64,000 nt of DNA from contig NZ_KB217478.1 in the NCBI RefSeq assembly GCF_000331305.1, positions 3,135,776 to 3,199,775 on the forward strand, read 5' to 3'. Positions within the stretch are counted from its first letter, which is position 1. Each line of letters begins with the position of its first letter. Shown piece after piece: positions 56,465-64,000 of the stretch. This DNA is from Calothrix sp. PCC 7103 (GTDB lineage: Bacteria; Cyanobacteriota; Cyanobacteriia; Cyanobacteriales; Nostocaceae). The notes under the pieces were generated by a model, which made no database searches, was not told the DNA's origin, and worked only from the letters and a program-made list of their open reading frames with translations. Made by a program: the position numbers and the translations under genes.

Positions 56465-56722
56465 ATGCCTCCGCGTTGGCCTCGTATTCCCACTCGTCAA
56501 GACCCCGAATATCGTAAATTGGACGACCGCATGAATTTTGCCGTGCATGTGGCAATCTTTGCTGCTACCAATTCTGGAATGTGGTTCTTCCATAACTTTC
56601 TCAAAACAACTTGGGAGTGGTTGCCTTGGGTGACTCTCACCTGGTTAGGTGTATTGCTAGCACATCTTATATATATTGCCGTACTAGCAGATTATTCTAA
56701 TACACCCCCAAAATCTACATAG
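56465..56722 (+). CDS. 2TM-domain membrane protein
   Basis: The 85-residue protein has a proline/arginine-rich N-terminus (PPRWPRIPTRQDPEYRKLDD), then two helices: FAVHVAIFAATNSGMWFFHN and WVTLTWLGVLLAHLIYIAVL. This matches the 2TM family of small bacterial membrane proteins with unknown function. It is an independent small gene in a stretch of conserved cyanobacterial small proteins. Confidence 0.82.
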   Translation: MPPRWPRIPTRQDPEYRKLDDRMNFAVHVAIFAATNSGMWFFHNFLKTTWEWLPWVTLTWLGVLLAHLIYIAVLADYSNTPPKST

Positions 56723-56845
56723 TCAAACAATACTGGCGCCGCTCCTTAATTGTAACTTGAGGTAGTGGAGCCAATTTAGGTAAGGGCGCCATAATGAATA
56801 ATAGCTCGGAGTCTGAATAAAATATCTTACAGAGGTTTATTTTTT

Positions 56846-57154
56846 ATGGCAAACACAAACACCACAGAACTCCTCGAAGCCTTAGCTGCTGAAATTGGCG
56901 AAAATATATATATTGATATCGCCAAGTGGCATCTGTACTTATCGAATGCAAAACTGCATACAGTGGTAGCTGAGAAAATGTATCCGCTATTAACGTCAAA
57001 GTCTGTAAGCGAAGACCGGGTTACCCAAGTTCTACAATCAATCTCCGTCAAAATTGGTGGTGGCAGACGCGAATTACCTTTAGCCGATTTACTGCCACTT
57101 CAATGCCAAGTCAACTTAGTTGATATACTTGAAAAGTTTCAGTACAATATGTAA
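56846..57154 (+). CDS. DUF3181-family protein
   Basis: The 102-residue soluble protein (ELLEALAAEIGENIYIDIAK, WHLYLSNAKLHTVVAEKMYP, and a C-terminal GGGRRELPLADLLP) matches DUF3181, a family restricted mostly to cyanobacteria and without a known function. The ATG follows an AGAGG by about 13 bases. It lies in a same-strand row with two other small genes but has its own gaps of about 90-120 bp on both sides. Confidence 0.87.
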   Translation: MANTNTTELLEALAAEIGENIYIDIAKWHLYLSNAKLHTVVAEKMYPLLTSKSVSEDRVTQVLQSISVKIGGGRRELPLADLLPLQCQVNLVDILEKFQYNM

Positions 57155-57244
57155 AAAATGTACTACAGGTAGATTGAATTATACTGGGATGTTTCAGATA
57201 ATTACTTAGTTAAAAGCAGTAAAAAGTTAAAAAGAGACAATTCT

Positions 57245-57463
57245 ATGTCCCAGTATAAATTCCACAATGAATATACATTAGCCGAAGTGGCAGATGAGTT
57301 GGGTAAAAAAGCTTTAAAGCTGGGTTTAATACCTAGTTTTGTAGTCCGTTACTTCTCTGACTCTCGACAGTATTATATTCCCAATGAAACTGACTCGGAA
57401 CCTCTTACACCTGAACAAGCGTACATGCAACTCAAGGCAATGGTCGAAAAAGCTGGACTATAG
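57245..57463 (+). CDS. Conserved-looking 72-residue protein
   Basis: The soluble, charged protein has two segments: YTLAEVADELGKKALKLGLI, which looks like a helix-turn-helix-type start, and a C-terminal helix TPEQAYMQLKAMVEKAGL. AAAAGAGAC precedes the ATG as a modest ribosome site. I do not recognise the family. A strong terminator follows 23 bp after the stop, which supports it as a real gene. Confidence 0.75.
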   Translation: MSQYKFHNEYTLAEVADELGKKALKLGLIPSFVVRYFSDSRQYYIPNETDSEPLTPEQAYMQLKAMVEKAGL

Positions 57464-57486
57464 AAACCCGCTTTCTTGGGACATGA

Positions 57487-57516
57487 AAAAACCCGGTCAA
57501 CTAGAACCGGGTTTTT
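57487..57516. terminator. Rho-independent terminator
   Basis: An 11-bp stem AAAAACCCGGT / ACCGGGTTTTT with an 8-base loop. The T tract on the right serves the + strand gene at 57245; the A tract on the left would also let it act on the reverse strand. Confidence 0.9.
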
Positions 57517-57623
57517 AATTATTTAACGTTAATAAGCAGATTTACCCAGATATAAAATTTTACTTGTCGTTAATTCGACAAAATTATAATAATTTTGATA
57601 AGCAATTTATCGCCTTAGTAACC

Positions 57624-58301
57624 TTAAGCTACAAAGGCGCCTGATGGAATTGGTACAAGTTGAGGGGTAGACAAACAAGTACCCTGCCTGTACCAAACCC
57701 CCTCAACTTCAAAAGCCTCAAATTGAGTTGTTAAAACTGCCCAAGCTTGCTCATTTAACCCAGCAGAGTAAGTCCAGGTAAATTGCCTATCTTGATGCAG
57801 TCGTCTTTCGAGTTCCGCCAAATCCTCTGGTAGCCAAAAGCGAGTCATAACTCTCTGGGTGGCTATCTCAGGGGAGGTTTGTAACAAATCAGCCATCGGC
57901 TGATTCACGATAATTTGCTTGCGGGTATCTTGTCTAACAATGCTAATTGGTCGCTCGCACTCAGCAGCTACAATCATCCGACGCAGTAGTCCAACTGGCA
58001 TTTCCAATTGGCTACAAAAAACGGCGCCTTCTGTATGTAAAATACGTTCGGCAGTTTCGGATGGTGTAGGAGCAGCACCAGAAGACATCCATGAGTAAAA
58101 CTCAATAGGATGCTTACAGCGTCTCCAGCCAATCCGAACTTTGCCATTAAACTTAGCTGCCGTCTCGCTCAAAGCTTCTCCATAACTTTGAGCCAGGTGA
58201 GTTGCATCTCGCTTAGTAGGAGCAACAATTGAAACCCCTTCGTAAGAGATTTTATAGTCCCAACCAGGTAAATTCAGAATCTTAAGAATACTCGCACTCA
58301 C
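57624..58301 (-). CDS. Unrecognised protein with PAS-like C-terminal half
   Basis: The 225-residue protein has no signal or membrane segment. Residues 1-90 (LNLPGWDYKISYEGVSIVAP, later IGWRRCKHPIEFYSW) do not match a family I know. Residues 115-215 resemble a PAS domain, with ISIVRQDTRKQIIVNQPMAD and a LERRLHQDRQFTWTYSAGLN-like segment. It overlaps the upstream DNA-binding gene by 20 bp on the same strand, so the pair is one operon. A sensor or ligand-binding partner for that protein is an inference. Confidence 0.7.
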   Translation of the reverse strand: MSASILKILNLPGWDYKISYEGVSIVAPTKRDATHLAQSYGEALSETAAKFNGKVRIGWRRCKHPIEFYSWMSSGAAPTPSETAERILHTEGAVFCSQLEMPVGLLRRMIVAAECERPISIVRQDTRKQIIVNQPMADLLQTSPEIATQRVMTRFWLPEDLAELERRLHQDRQFTWTYSAGLNEQAWAVLTTQFEAFEVEGVWYRQGTCLSTPQLVPIPSGAFVA

Positions 58302-58731
58302 CTTCTTTTATACCTCCAGTATATTTATATAGTTTTACACCAGATAAACTGCTTTCCACGGAAACTTTATAGGTTTCTTGCCAAATAATTTTTCTTTCTT
58401 CCTCTGTTAGAGCGAGAGAAGACGTGATAATGGCAAAGTCCCCTGGTGTTGGTAGTACTTCCCCTTTTGCTATTGCTTGTAGATTTTTAACGCCACAACG
58501 CTTAAGTTTGGGCATATTGACCCTTACTAAGTCCGCTACTGTTCTTGGAGCGCAAGACTCCAAGTCATGCGACACACCCTTAGAAGCTACCCACTCGTAC
58601 AAAATTTCCTCAAGAACATCACTTTGCGACAAACCCTCACGAGCGCAAATACTCTTGAAAGTCCGTGCTAAAGTGCTTGGTACATAACCGCTGACTTGCT
58701 TATATTCGTCAGAACGTCTTCTGTCAGTCAT
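58282..58731 (-). CDS. Putative DNA-binding protein, ribbon-helix-helix-like N-terminus
   Basis: The 149-residue protein starts with a basic segment (MTDRRRSDEYKQVSGYVPST) followed by LARTFKSICAREGLSQSDVL, the strand-helix-helix pattern of CopG/Arc-type binders. Residues 80-125 (VKNLQAIAKGEVLPTPGDFA, then ALTEEERKIIW) may form a second helical domain. Such proteins often control their own promoter, and the region directly upstream has a TTGACA-type promoter on the other strand and repeated TGACA motifs. It overlaps the PAS-like gene by 20 bp. The family is not firmly identified. Confidence 0.7.
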   Translation of the reverse strand: MTDRRRSDEYKQVSGYVPSTLARTFKSICAREGLSQSDVLEEILYEWVASKGVSHDLESCAPRTVADLVRVNMPKLKRCGVKNLQAIAKGEVLPTPGDFAIITSSLALTEEERKIIWQETYKVSVESSLSGVKLYKYTGGIKEGECEYS

Positions 58732-58834
58732 GATTTCGACTGTCCTCCTAGTGTTTTATCCAACGCTTGTTCCTATTTTCTCTCATGACACCTAAAAATC
58801 AAGACATTTTGTGCCAAATTTTTTAAATGACATA

Positions 58835-58864
58835 TTGACATAAAAAAATGACAAGAGTTAGTAT
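58835..58864 (+). promoter_or_regulatory. Candidate sigma-70 promoter with TGACA repeats
   Basis: TTGACA at 58835-58840 and TAGTAT at 58859-58864 are 18 bp apart. ATGACA and TTGACA-like words occur three times between 58785 and 58855, which could be operator sites for the divergent DNA-binding protein. Confidence 0.5.
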
Positions 58865-58865
58865 A

Positions 58866-58978
58866 AAAGTGTAGAGTAATAAGTGGCTGAAGAAAAAGAA
58901 TGGTAGGACACCCTAACTGCTAGCTCCCCACGTGGCTGCTAGCTTACAACCAAAATAAGGAATCCGAGGTTTTTTTGT
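58866..58978 (+). ncRNA. Candidate small RNA ending in a T tract
   Basis: Downstream of the candidate promoter there is no reading frame before 59149. The stretch has GCTAGC copies flanking CCACGTGG (58919-58943), which can fold into one hairpin, and it ends in CCGAGG followed by seven T. Promoter, hairpin and T tract suggest a short transcript, but the last stem is weak and it matches no named sRNA that I know. Confidence 0.3.
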
Positions 58979-59148
58979 CTATGTATCTAGTATATATGCT
59001 GCCACTTACTTACGCAATACCTGTTAACTTAAGTACCTCATTTTATTTTTTGCCATATAAATAGACGTACTTGTTATGGCGCCCAAGTCCAAGCAAGGAC
59101 TGGAATCATATAGTGTGTAAACTTTACGGTATTAAATCGGCGAAAAGC

Positions 59149-59463
59149 ATGATGCAACTAACTTTTAGCGAATTTATCCATCCGTTATCAAATTTTCCCA
59201 ACGTGACAAATCATTATGGTAGTGATGAGCCAATGATGGATGTGTACACGATGGCAGGTCTAATCTTATACTCTGCTTGCGCGAATAATAACAGTCGCGC
59301 GAAAGCCAACACCCTCGAAGTATCAGCAGTCAATGCCGGACTAGTAGATGTGCGGTCATTGTTCGAGCAGTGTCAGGCAGGCGACAGAACAGCCATACTA
59401 GAGATGATAGGGCTGATGGCAGCAGGATTAGAAAACAGAATTCAAAAGCTTGAACCCGTCTAA
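59149..59463 (+). CDS. Hypothetical soluble protein, about 104 residues
   Basis: I use ATG 59149 (or 59152); an upstream TTG at 59071 gives 26 extra residues without likeness to anything. The protein has a short N-terminal segment (LTFSEFIHPLSNFPNVTNHY), then a mostly helical part with AGLVDVRSLFEQCQAGDRTA and a C-terminal helix GLMAAGLENRIQKLEPV. No family is recognised. It lies downstream of the candidate small RNA and near the RHH/PAS-like pair, in a region that looks accessory. Confidence 0.6.
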   Translation: MMQLTFSEFIHPLSNFPNVTNHYGSDEPMMDVYTMAGLILYSACANNNSRAKANTLEVSAVNAGLVDVRSLFEQCQAGDRTAILEMIGLMAAGLENRIQKLEPV

Positions 59464-59551
59464 AAACGGCGTTTGAGGATGGTTTAATTGCATAGGAAAT
59501 TCCAGAGACATGTCAAAGTGCCTCTGTTTTTTTTTGCCTTATTCAAATTTT

Positions 59552-59690
59552 GTCATGCTGAGGAACAAAGCATCTATTTGTCATGCTGAGGAACGAAGCA
59601 TCTATTTGTCATGCCAAGCCACAAAGCATCTCTTGTCATGCTGAGGAACGAAGCATCTATTTGTCATGCTGAGGAACGTAAACGTAGTTT
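59552..59690. repeat. 28-bp tandem repeats, GTCATGCTGAGGAACGAAGC
   Basis: Units begin at 59552, 59580, 59608, 59635 and 59663 (periods 28, 28, 27, 28). The third differs (GTCATGCCAAGCCACAAAGC). The last unit runs into the MITE-like element and forms its left end. There are no spacers, so it is not a CRISPR array. Confidence 0.85.
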
Positions 59691-59977
59691 TCCCGCAGTA
59701 TACGCAAAATACAAAGAGGCGCCAATAAAATTGTTCATTTTGTTGAAGGATATCCCGCAACCCTTATTTTTGGGAAGTTAATTGAACATATATTTTAGGT
59801 AAATAATTTAGTACAAATGTTCTTATAAGGGATGGTATCCCAAAGGGTTGGATAACATTTCAACACGTAGCTTAAACATCTATAAATTAGAATTAGTCAC
59901 AACTTTACTTTTAACAAACATCAAATCTTTTAGATGCTACCCTGCGGCAAAACTGCGTTAACGTGCCTCAGCATGAC
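59663..59977. mobile_element. MITE-like element of 315 bp with ~36-bp terminal inverted repeats
   Basis: The left end is GTCATGCTGAGGAACGTAAA followed by CGTAGTTTTCCCGCAG. The right end in reverse is GTCATGCTGAGGCACGTTAA followed by CGCAGTTTTGCCGCAG, a near-identical terminal repeat. There is no reading frame of note. The shorter element at 1730-1878 is related. A transposase in trans would be required. Confidence 0.7.
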
Positions 59978-60526
59978 AGGAGTTCAAATTTTACCTGTTT
60001 GAGTAGAAATTGTTTAGAGATAATACTTTTTCACATTCTTCTAACATTAATATGATATTCATTCGCTTATCTAAGTAAAATTTGGTAGATATATATGACA
60101 CTAAAAAATCTGTCATGTTTGCTATTGACGGTATTTACTTAAAAACGATTGTGCCAAATAAAAATCCGGCATATACTAAGTTGATGATTAGTTAAAAATG
60201 ATGCATTGGAGGACAAAAAATGATTGACATAATACTCGTAAATACTCATAAAAAACAACATAAATTTATACAAAATAACTATTGGTTTACACCTTTTTAA
60301 TTTTTATGGGCTTATTATCTAAACATGGTTGGTAAATTCACTTAAGTGAATCCAACTAGGTAAACAGAATCTATACTCAAACTCTCCAGTTATCAGGGAC
60401 TGCATCAACTTCTCCAGTTATCAGTCTCTATATCTACCAATTATTGCTATATTTTTTGCAGTCAAATATAGCAAGTTTAATCAAAACACTTTTTAGAACC
60501 TCCAATTTTTGTTATTCAGGGTGCAT

Positions 60527-61162
60527 CTATTTTTTATCTAAATTTTGTCTTAGTTCTCTAATCGCTATACTGGCGTTAGATTCGCGGGCTTTTTGTAAAG
60601 TATTATGAACAATATCTAAAACATTGCTCTTTGAAAAATACTTACTAATAGGCTTAAGAATATACTCTTTACCGTCTAACTGATAAATAAATAGCTGGTT
60701 TCTTTTAAACAGCCAAACTTCAGGTACTTGGTAAGGTAAATAGTCATTAACATCCGTAAAGCTGGTAACATCTATCTCTATAGCCAAATCAGGTGATGGG
60801 TCAACACCCCAATTAATCCTGTCTTTACCTGCTACAGCTTTCCAATTCTCAATATAAAAGCAGTAGTCTGGTTCTACACCACTGACTTCAGCAATTTCCA
60901 TTGTGATTGGCGTAAATGCTTCATAACTTTGCTCTAAGTTGTCTAATAAAGCAATTACAACCATTGATATAATATGAACATCACGTCCATGTTTTGGTAA
61001 CGGTGACATCAACAAAATTTCCCCTGGTCGATATTTTATGCGTGGTGAAGGCCTATCTGCTAACTGCTGGCATAACTTTTGATAGTCTTGCCAACTGCCT
61101 GGAAACCTCATTACTGTACCTGGGGGTAATTGAATTTTTTCTGGTGTTACAACGGCAAACAT
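60527..61162 (-). CDS. Uma2-family (DUF820) putative endonuclease
   Basis: The 211-residue protein has the Uma2 layout: RPSPRIKYRPGEILLMSPLP near residue 37, SGVEPDYCFYIEN and DLAIEIDVTSFTD, where the acidic residues and the following lysine region resemble a PD-(D/E)xK site. These proteins are very numerous in cyanobacteria and are often linked to mobile DNA, but their cellular role is unsettled. It begins shortly after a short dehydrogenase remnant, which suggests that this gene or its flank displaced an older one. It is followed by repeat-rich DNA. Confidence 0.88.
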   Translation of the reverse strand: MFAVVTPEKIQLPPGTVMRFPGSWQDYQKLCQQLADRPSPRIKYRPGEILLMSPLPKHGRDVHIISMVVIALLDNLEQSYEAFTPITMEIAEVSGVEPDYCFYIENWKAVAGKDRINWGVDPSPDLAIEIDVTSFTDVNDYLPYQVPEVWLFKRNQLFIYQLDGKEYILKPISKYFSKSNVLDIVHNTLQKARESNASIAIRELRQNLDKK

Positions 61163-61199
61163 AAATTTTATTTCCTAATTGCGATGAGTAGCTATATTC

Positions 61200-61265
61200 T
61201 ATCTTTCTGCCAATTCCTCGCGAGGTGCCTGTAATAATTGCAACTGTTCCTGCTAGATGAGACAT
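61200..61265 (-). pseudogene. 5' remnant of a short-chain dehydrogenase gene
   Basis: The frame from ATG 61265 reads MSHLAGTVAIITGTSRGIGR, the start of an SDR enzyme with the TGxxxGIG cofactor motif, then loses family likeness after about 22 codons. The rest of the gene is missing and the Uma2 gene starts 38 bp further on. Confidence 0.65.
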
Positions 61266-61304
61266 AATATTTGAAAGGGCTGGGTGGGCACTGCCCACCT
61301 TACT

Positions 61305-62018
61305 TTAGCCCAAATCGAACAACAAAATTTCTCCACCTACAGTAGTACTAATTTCTAACTGTTCGGTGCCGTTAATTTGCACTCCATCACCTGCGCGTAG
61401 TTCTTCACCGTTTAGGTTAACTAGACCTTTTGCAATTTGTAGCCAAGCATAGCGATGTGGTTGGACGTAATAATTTACGATGTCACCAGCATTTAAAACT
61501 GATGTATATAAATCTACATCTTGGTAAATTTTAACTGCACCATCACGTCCATCTTTGGCGCCAATCAAACGCATCTGACCACTACGTTCTTCAACAGAAA
61601 ATGCCTTTTGCTCGTATCTGGGTTCTAAGTTTTGTTGGTTAGGTAAAATCCAGATTTGCAATAAGTGAACTGGTTCGGTTTTAGAATGATTATATTCGCT
61701 GTGCCTAATTCCAGTTCCAGCACTCATAATTTGTGCTTCTCCTGGAAGTATTACTGAACCAGTACCTAAACTGTCTTTATGTTCTAATGCTCCTTCTAGA
61801 ACATAAGTAAGAATTTCCATGTCCTTGTGACCGTGAGTTGCAAACCCCGCACCAGGCGCCACACGGTCATCATTTATAACTCGTAAACTACGGAAACCCA
61901 TTCTATTTGGGTCATAAAAGTTACCAAAAGAAAAGGTATGACGACTATCAAGCCAACCTATTTGTGTAGTTCCGCGTGCGTTTCTGTCATGAATTAAATG
62001 TGCTACTGTTTGAGACAT
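61305..62018 (-). CDS. Pirin-family protein (YhhW-like)
   Basis: I start at ATG 62018 because AGGAGG lies seven bases upstream. The 237-residue bicupin has the pirin metal site His62, His64, His106 and Glu108 (in [11 protein letters not shown] and [10 protein letters not shown]). YhhW-type members show quercetin dioxygenase activity in vitro, and others act as redox or iron-linked regulators; which applies here is unknown. The remnant of a dehydrogenase gene follows it. A repeat-rich 300-bp gap separates it from the Dps gene upstream. Confidence 0.93.
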   Translation of the reverse strand: MSQTVAHLIHDRNARGTTQIGWLDSRHTFSFGNFYDPNRMGFRSLRVINDDRVAPGAGFATHGHKDMEILTYVLEGALEHKDSLGTGSVILPGEAQIMSAGTGIRHSEYNHSKTEPVHLLQIWILPNQQNLEPRYEQKAFSVEERSGQMRLIGAKDGRDGAVKIYQDVDLYTSVLNAGDIVNYYVQPHRYAWLQIAKGLVNLNGEELRAGDGVQINGTEQLEISTTVGGEILLFDLG

Positions 62019-62325
62019 AATTCCTCCTAATAAAAACAAATATTGTAAAAATTTCTTTACTTATTCTCTGTGTACTCCGTGTCTCTGTGGTAAAAAGAAT
62101 CAACTCAACTTTTTGTATATATATATATTAGATAAGTTGACAAAAAATGAAAAGTACGCACTCGAAAGTAACGTACTTACCAAAAGGATACTATTAAATA
62201 AGTTATGAGTGCTGAGTGCTGAGTTGTTAATTATAAGTTATAAGTTGTGAGTTGTTAGTTATAACTTCCTTAGTTTTAGCTCCTCACTCTTGACTTATAA
62301 GTCATCACTCAGCACTTTCAACTAT
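62019..62325. repeat. Repeat-filled gap, GAGTGCTGAGT and CTGTGGTAAAA families
   Basis: CTCTGTGTACTCCGTGTCTCTGTGG-type words lie at 62060-62095. From 62206, GAGTGCTGAGTGCTGAGT and AAGTTATAAGTTGTGAGTTG are answered by ACTTATAAGTCATC and ACTCAGCAC near 62300-62320, giving a long imperfect hairpin. No gene is seen. Confidence 0.6.
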
Positions 62326-62889
62326 TTAATTAACACCAACGGTGTCTAGATTTTTAGCAGTTGCAGGCGCCCCGTTACTGGTAGTGCTAGAAGCTTGTAG
62401 GTGTGCTTCGAGGAACCATAAACGCTTGTCAATAGTACGTGAAACTTCAGTGTACAAGTCGGCTGTGTCAGCATCACCTAGTTCATCTGTTTTGTCAATA
62501 GCTTCGCGCAAATGTTTAGCGTAGGGTCCAAAACGTTCTGCAAGAGATGTTACATGCTCCATACCTGTTAAAATTTCAGTGGGATATTCTGGTAGAATTG
62601 AATTGTCAGCAGCCATGCGGACTGTTCCCATTGCATAACCACCTAAAGCGGTAATACGTTCGGCAAACATATCAACATACTCTTCAAGTTCACCAGCAAT
62701 TTCATCGAATAATTCATGTAGCTGGTAGAAGTCACTTCCTTTTACATTCCAATGTGCTTGCTTTGTTTGACTCTTTAAATCTGATGTAGCTGCTAGAGTC
62801 TGATTGAGTATTACTACTATTTGTTTACGAGCATCTGTTGGAATATCGATGCGGGTAGGATAAAGTCTTGATGCTAAGTTGCCACTCAT
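62326..62889 (-). CDS. dps: Dps-family ferritin-like protein
   Basis: The 187-residue protein has a four-helix Dps fold. The inter-subunit ferroxidase residues are visible as His46 (QAHWNVKG), His58, Asp62 and Glu66 (LHELFDEIAGELEE). Family members form 12-mers that oxidise and store iron using hydrogen peroxide, and some bind DNA. The short N-terminal tail is not strongly basic, so DNA binding is uncertain. Residues after 165 are a polar tail. It is transcribed alone. Confidence 0.93.
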   Translation of the reverse strand: MSGNLASRLYPTRIDIPTDARKQIVVILNQTLAATSDLKSQTKQAHWNVKGSDFYQLHELFDEIAGELEEYVDMFAERITALGGYAMGTVRMAADNSILPEYPTEILTGMEHVTSLAERFGPYAKHLREAIDKTDELGDADTADLYTEVSRTIDKRLWFLEAHLQASSTTSNGAPATAKNLDTVGVN

Positions 62890-63008
62890 TAGTTTCTCTC
62901 GTTTTCGGATCGACGAGACAAGTCTACTAATTTTCTATCGCGTTTCAAAACTCCCTCGCGATAGATGGGGTTCATCCGTTAGATGATTTATAATTTTGCC
63001 GAAAGAAA

Positions 63009-63026
63009 AAAGGGGAAAACCCCTTT
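63009..63026 (-). terminator. Rho-independent terminator of the 83-residue gene
   Basis: On the reverse strand, AAAGGGG and CCCCTTT form a 7-bp stem with a 4-base loop, followed by six T. It lies eight bases beyond the stop codon of the gene at 63034-63285. Confidence 0.85.
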
Positions 63027-63033
63027 GATCTCA

Positions 63034-63285
63034 CTAAGCAGTTTTACGTGGTATGTGCGGGATAGTAATATCGCTATACCCAGGATAAACAATTACAAAC
63101 TTTTCTACGCCTATGTCTAAGTGAGCTAGTCCTTCAGCATCTCTAAGTATTGCTGCTCGACATTCAGGAGTTTGGCAGTGGATAGAAATGTTTTTTTGTA
63201 TAAGGTCAAATTTTAAATGACAAACTCCCCACCAAGGAAATTTGTATGCTAGGTACTGAGAAACTACTTGAATGACACTCATCAA
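63034..63285 (-). CDS. Uncharacterised 83-residue protein
   Basis: A soluble small protein: VVSQYLAYKFPWWGVCHLKF, then SIHCQTPECRAAILRDAEGL and a C-terminal segment VEKFVIVYPGYSDITIPHIP. Three cysteines occur, two of them as CQTPEC. I do not recognise the family. A clean terminator directly after the stop supports it as a real gene. Confidence 0.72.
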   Translation of the reverse strand: MMSVIQVVSQYLAYKFPWWGVCHLKFDLIQKNISIHCQTPECRAAILRDAEGLAHLDIGVEKFVIVYPGYSDITIPHIPRKTA

Positions 63286-63607
63286 CTCTTAAACTCTAAA
63301 TGATTAACGAAGGATGAACATATTTTGGACAGTTTGCACCGCTCTTTACCTTTGTCTTCCCTAAAAATTAGCGCCAAGCTCTTTGATAAAAGACTGACGC
63401 TATAGGACAAATGTCCCACAGAACTTATTTAAAGGGAATACAAGCAGAATCATCTACGCCCTTAAAACCGGGTTTATCGGATTGTATGCGTAAGTCCTAG
63501 CTTGTATAAATTTGTTATTGTTATTAGACTGGCATCAAAATAATAATATTCTGTAACATTTAAGATTTTCTTTATAATTTTTGCTAAGAGAAGTTATTAT
63601 GATTAAT
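63286..63607. other. Gene-free gap
   Basis: No reading frame or repeat family is recognised. Around 63386-63470 there are GC-richer words (GACAAATGTCCCACAG, AAAACCGGGTTTATCGG) without a clear stem and tail. Confidence 0.45.
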
Positions 63608-64000
63608 CTAATCTTCGATTTCTAAGGCTAATTGGTATATATAACGACGAGGGAGCGAAGTTAAAAGTGCGATTTCGCGACTTGCTTGCGAGCGCGCAAT
63701 TCCTTGACTAATCATTTTTTCTAGTTCTGCCTTAATTTGACTTTCAGAAAGCTGGGTTTCATGCGTTACACCTCCCACCAGGATGGTATATTCTCCTTGT
63801 GGTTCGCGTGACTTGTAGTGACGACAAGCTTCTTCAATTGTTCCACGCCAAAATTCCTCATAATATTTAGTTAACTCCCGTGCGAGAACGATTTGGCGCC
63901 CTTGTCCTATCACTTCTGCTAAGTCTTGTAAAGTCGCACGTAAACGATGTGGCGATTCATAGAAAATAATAGTTCGAGATTCTTTCAGAAGAAATTCCAA
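63608..64000 (-). CDS. rsmI: 16S rRNA 2'-O-methyltransferase RsmI, C-terminal part
   Basis: The frame is open to the right edge, so this is the C-terminal ~130 residues; full members have about 280. IIFYESPHRLRATLQDLAEV is a landmark of the tetrapyrrole-methylase fold in RsmI, followed by VLARELTKYYEEFWRGTI and EYTILVGG. RsmI methylates the 2'-hydroxyl of C1402 in 16S rRNA. The final segment (SRSQASREIALLTSLPRRYI) matches the small C-terminal RsmI domain. Confidence 0.93.
   Translation of the reverse strand: MEFLLKESRTIIFYESPHRLRATLQDLAEVIGQGRQIVLARELTKYYEEFWRGTIEEACRHYKSREPQGEYTILVGGVTHETQLSESQIKAELEKMISQGIARSQASREIALLTSLPRRYIYQLALEIED

Larger units (their letters stand above)
59464..60526. 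other. 1.1-kb repeat-rich gap
   Basis: It begins with a 28-bp tandem repeat array, followed by a MITE-like element to 59977. From 60000 to 60526 it is AT-rich; CTCCAGTTATCAG occurs twice (near 60386 and 60413). No gene is seen. Confidence 0.6.

Noticed and set aside
59552-59690. Regular 28-bp repeats suggesting a CRISPR array
   Set aside because: Units are directly adjacent with no spacers, and the last one is the end of a MITE-like element.

Overview
The window is a piece of a cyanobacterial chromosome, most likely from a filamentous (Nostocales-like) species. It carries a plant-type phytoene desaturase and phytoene synthase pair, an aspartokinase with four ACT domains, an SLH-OprB porin, a short RRM RNA-binding protein, several small conserved cyanobacterial families (DUF3181, DUF3611, DUF2795) and the dispersed hairpin repeats common in Nostocales. 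The DNA is AT-rich. The usual cyanobacterial palindrome GCGATCGC was not found by eye, whereas GGCGCC occurs about 85-90 times.

Layout. 1-5.7 kb: the end of a radical SAM gene, an RRM protein, then a two-component module of an OmpR-type regulator, a stand-alone receiver, a HAMP histidine kinase and a PepSY-like lipoprotein. 5.8-16.7 kb: a long + strand surface-polysaccharide operon of UDP-glucose dehydrogenase, two MurG-like glycosyltransferases, an MsbA/HepA-type ABC exporter, a histidine phosphatase, two tandem GT4 enzymes and a GT2 enzyme. The same box (an inverted repeat plus 11-bp spaced CAT repeats) sits just after the OmpR regulator gene and again before the dehydrogenase gene, suggesting that the module controls the operon. 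16.9-31 kb: porin, a YidD-like protein with a cysteine tail, NDH-2, a DUF89 protein, a Tat-exported FAD/Rieske fusion under a likely TetR switch, a decayed Rieske oxygenase, a GT4 enzyme and a Gfo/Idh/MocA oxidoreductase.

31-40 kb: aspartokinase, RlpA, PhzF, the carotenoid pair, tRNA-Ser(GCT) and a secreted barrel-like protein. 41-50.7 kb: a second polysaccharide locus, with a WecG/TagA-type transferase, a reverse-strand set (O-antigen polymerase, GT2, GT4, GT), then a Wzc-like co-polymerase with an altered Walker A and a Wzx flippase. 51-55.8 kb: a beta-lactamase-fold hydrolase divergent from an NlpC/P60 endopeptidase, a DPM1/GtrB-type GT2, an MFS transporter, tRNA-Arg(ACG) and moaC. 56-64 kb: small conserved proteins, an unrecognised DNA-binding/PAS-like gene pair, a repeat-rich gap, Uma2, an SDR remnant, pirin, Dps and the end of rsmI.

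Most of the window serves the cell envelope: sugar-nucleotide oxidation, glycosyl transfer, export, wall hydrolysis and porins. The least ordinary items are the GGCGCC bias, the shared tripartite operator, the Rieske insertion in a desaturase-like flavoprotein, the Walker A substitution, the five-residue cysteine repeat, the repeats that supply the last codons of two genes, and the 57.6-59.5 kb module.
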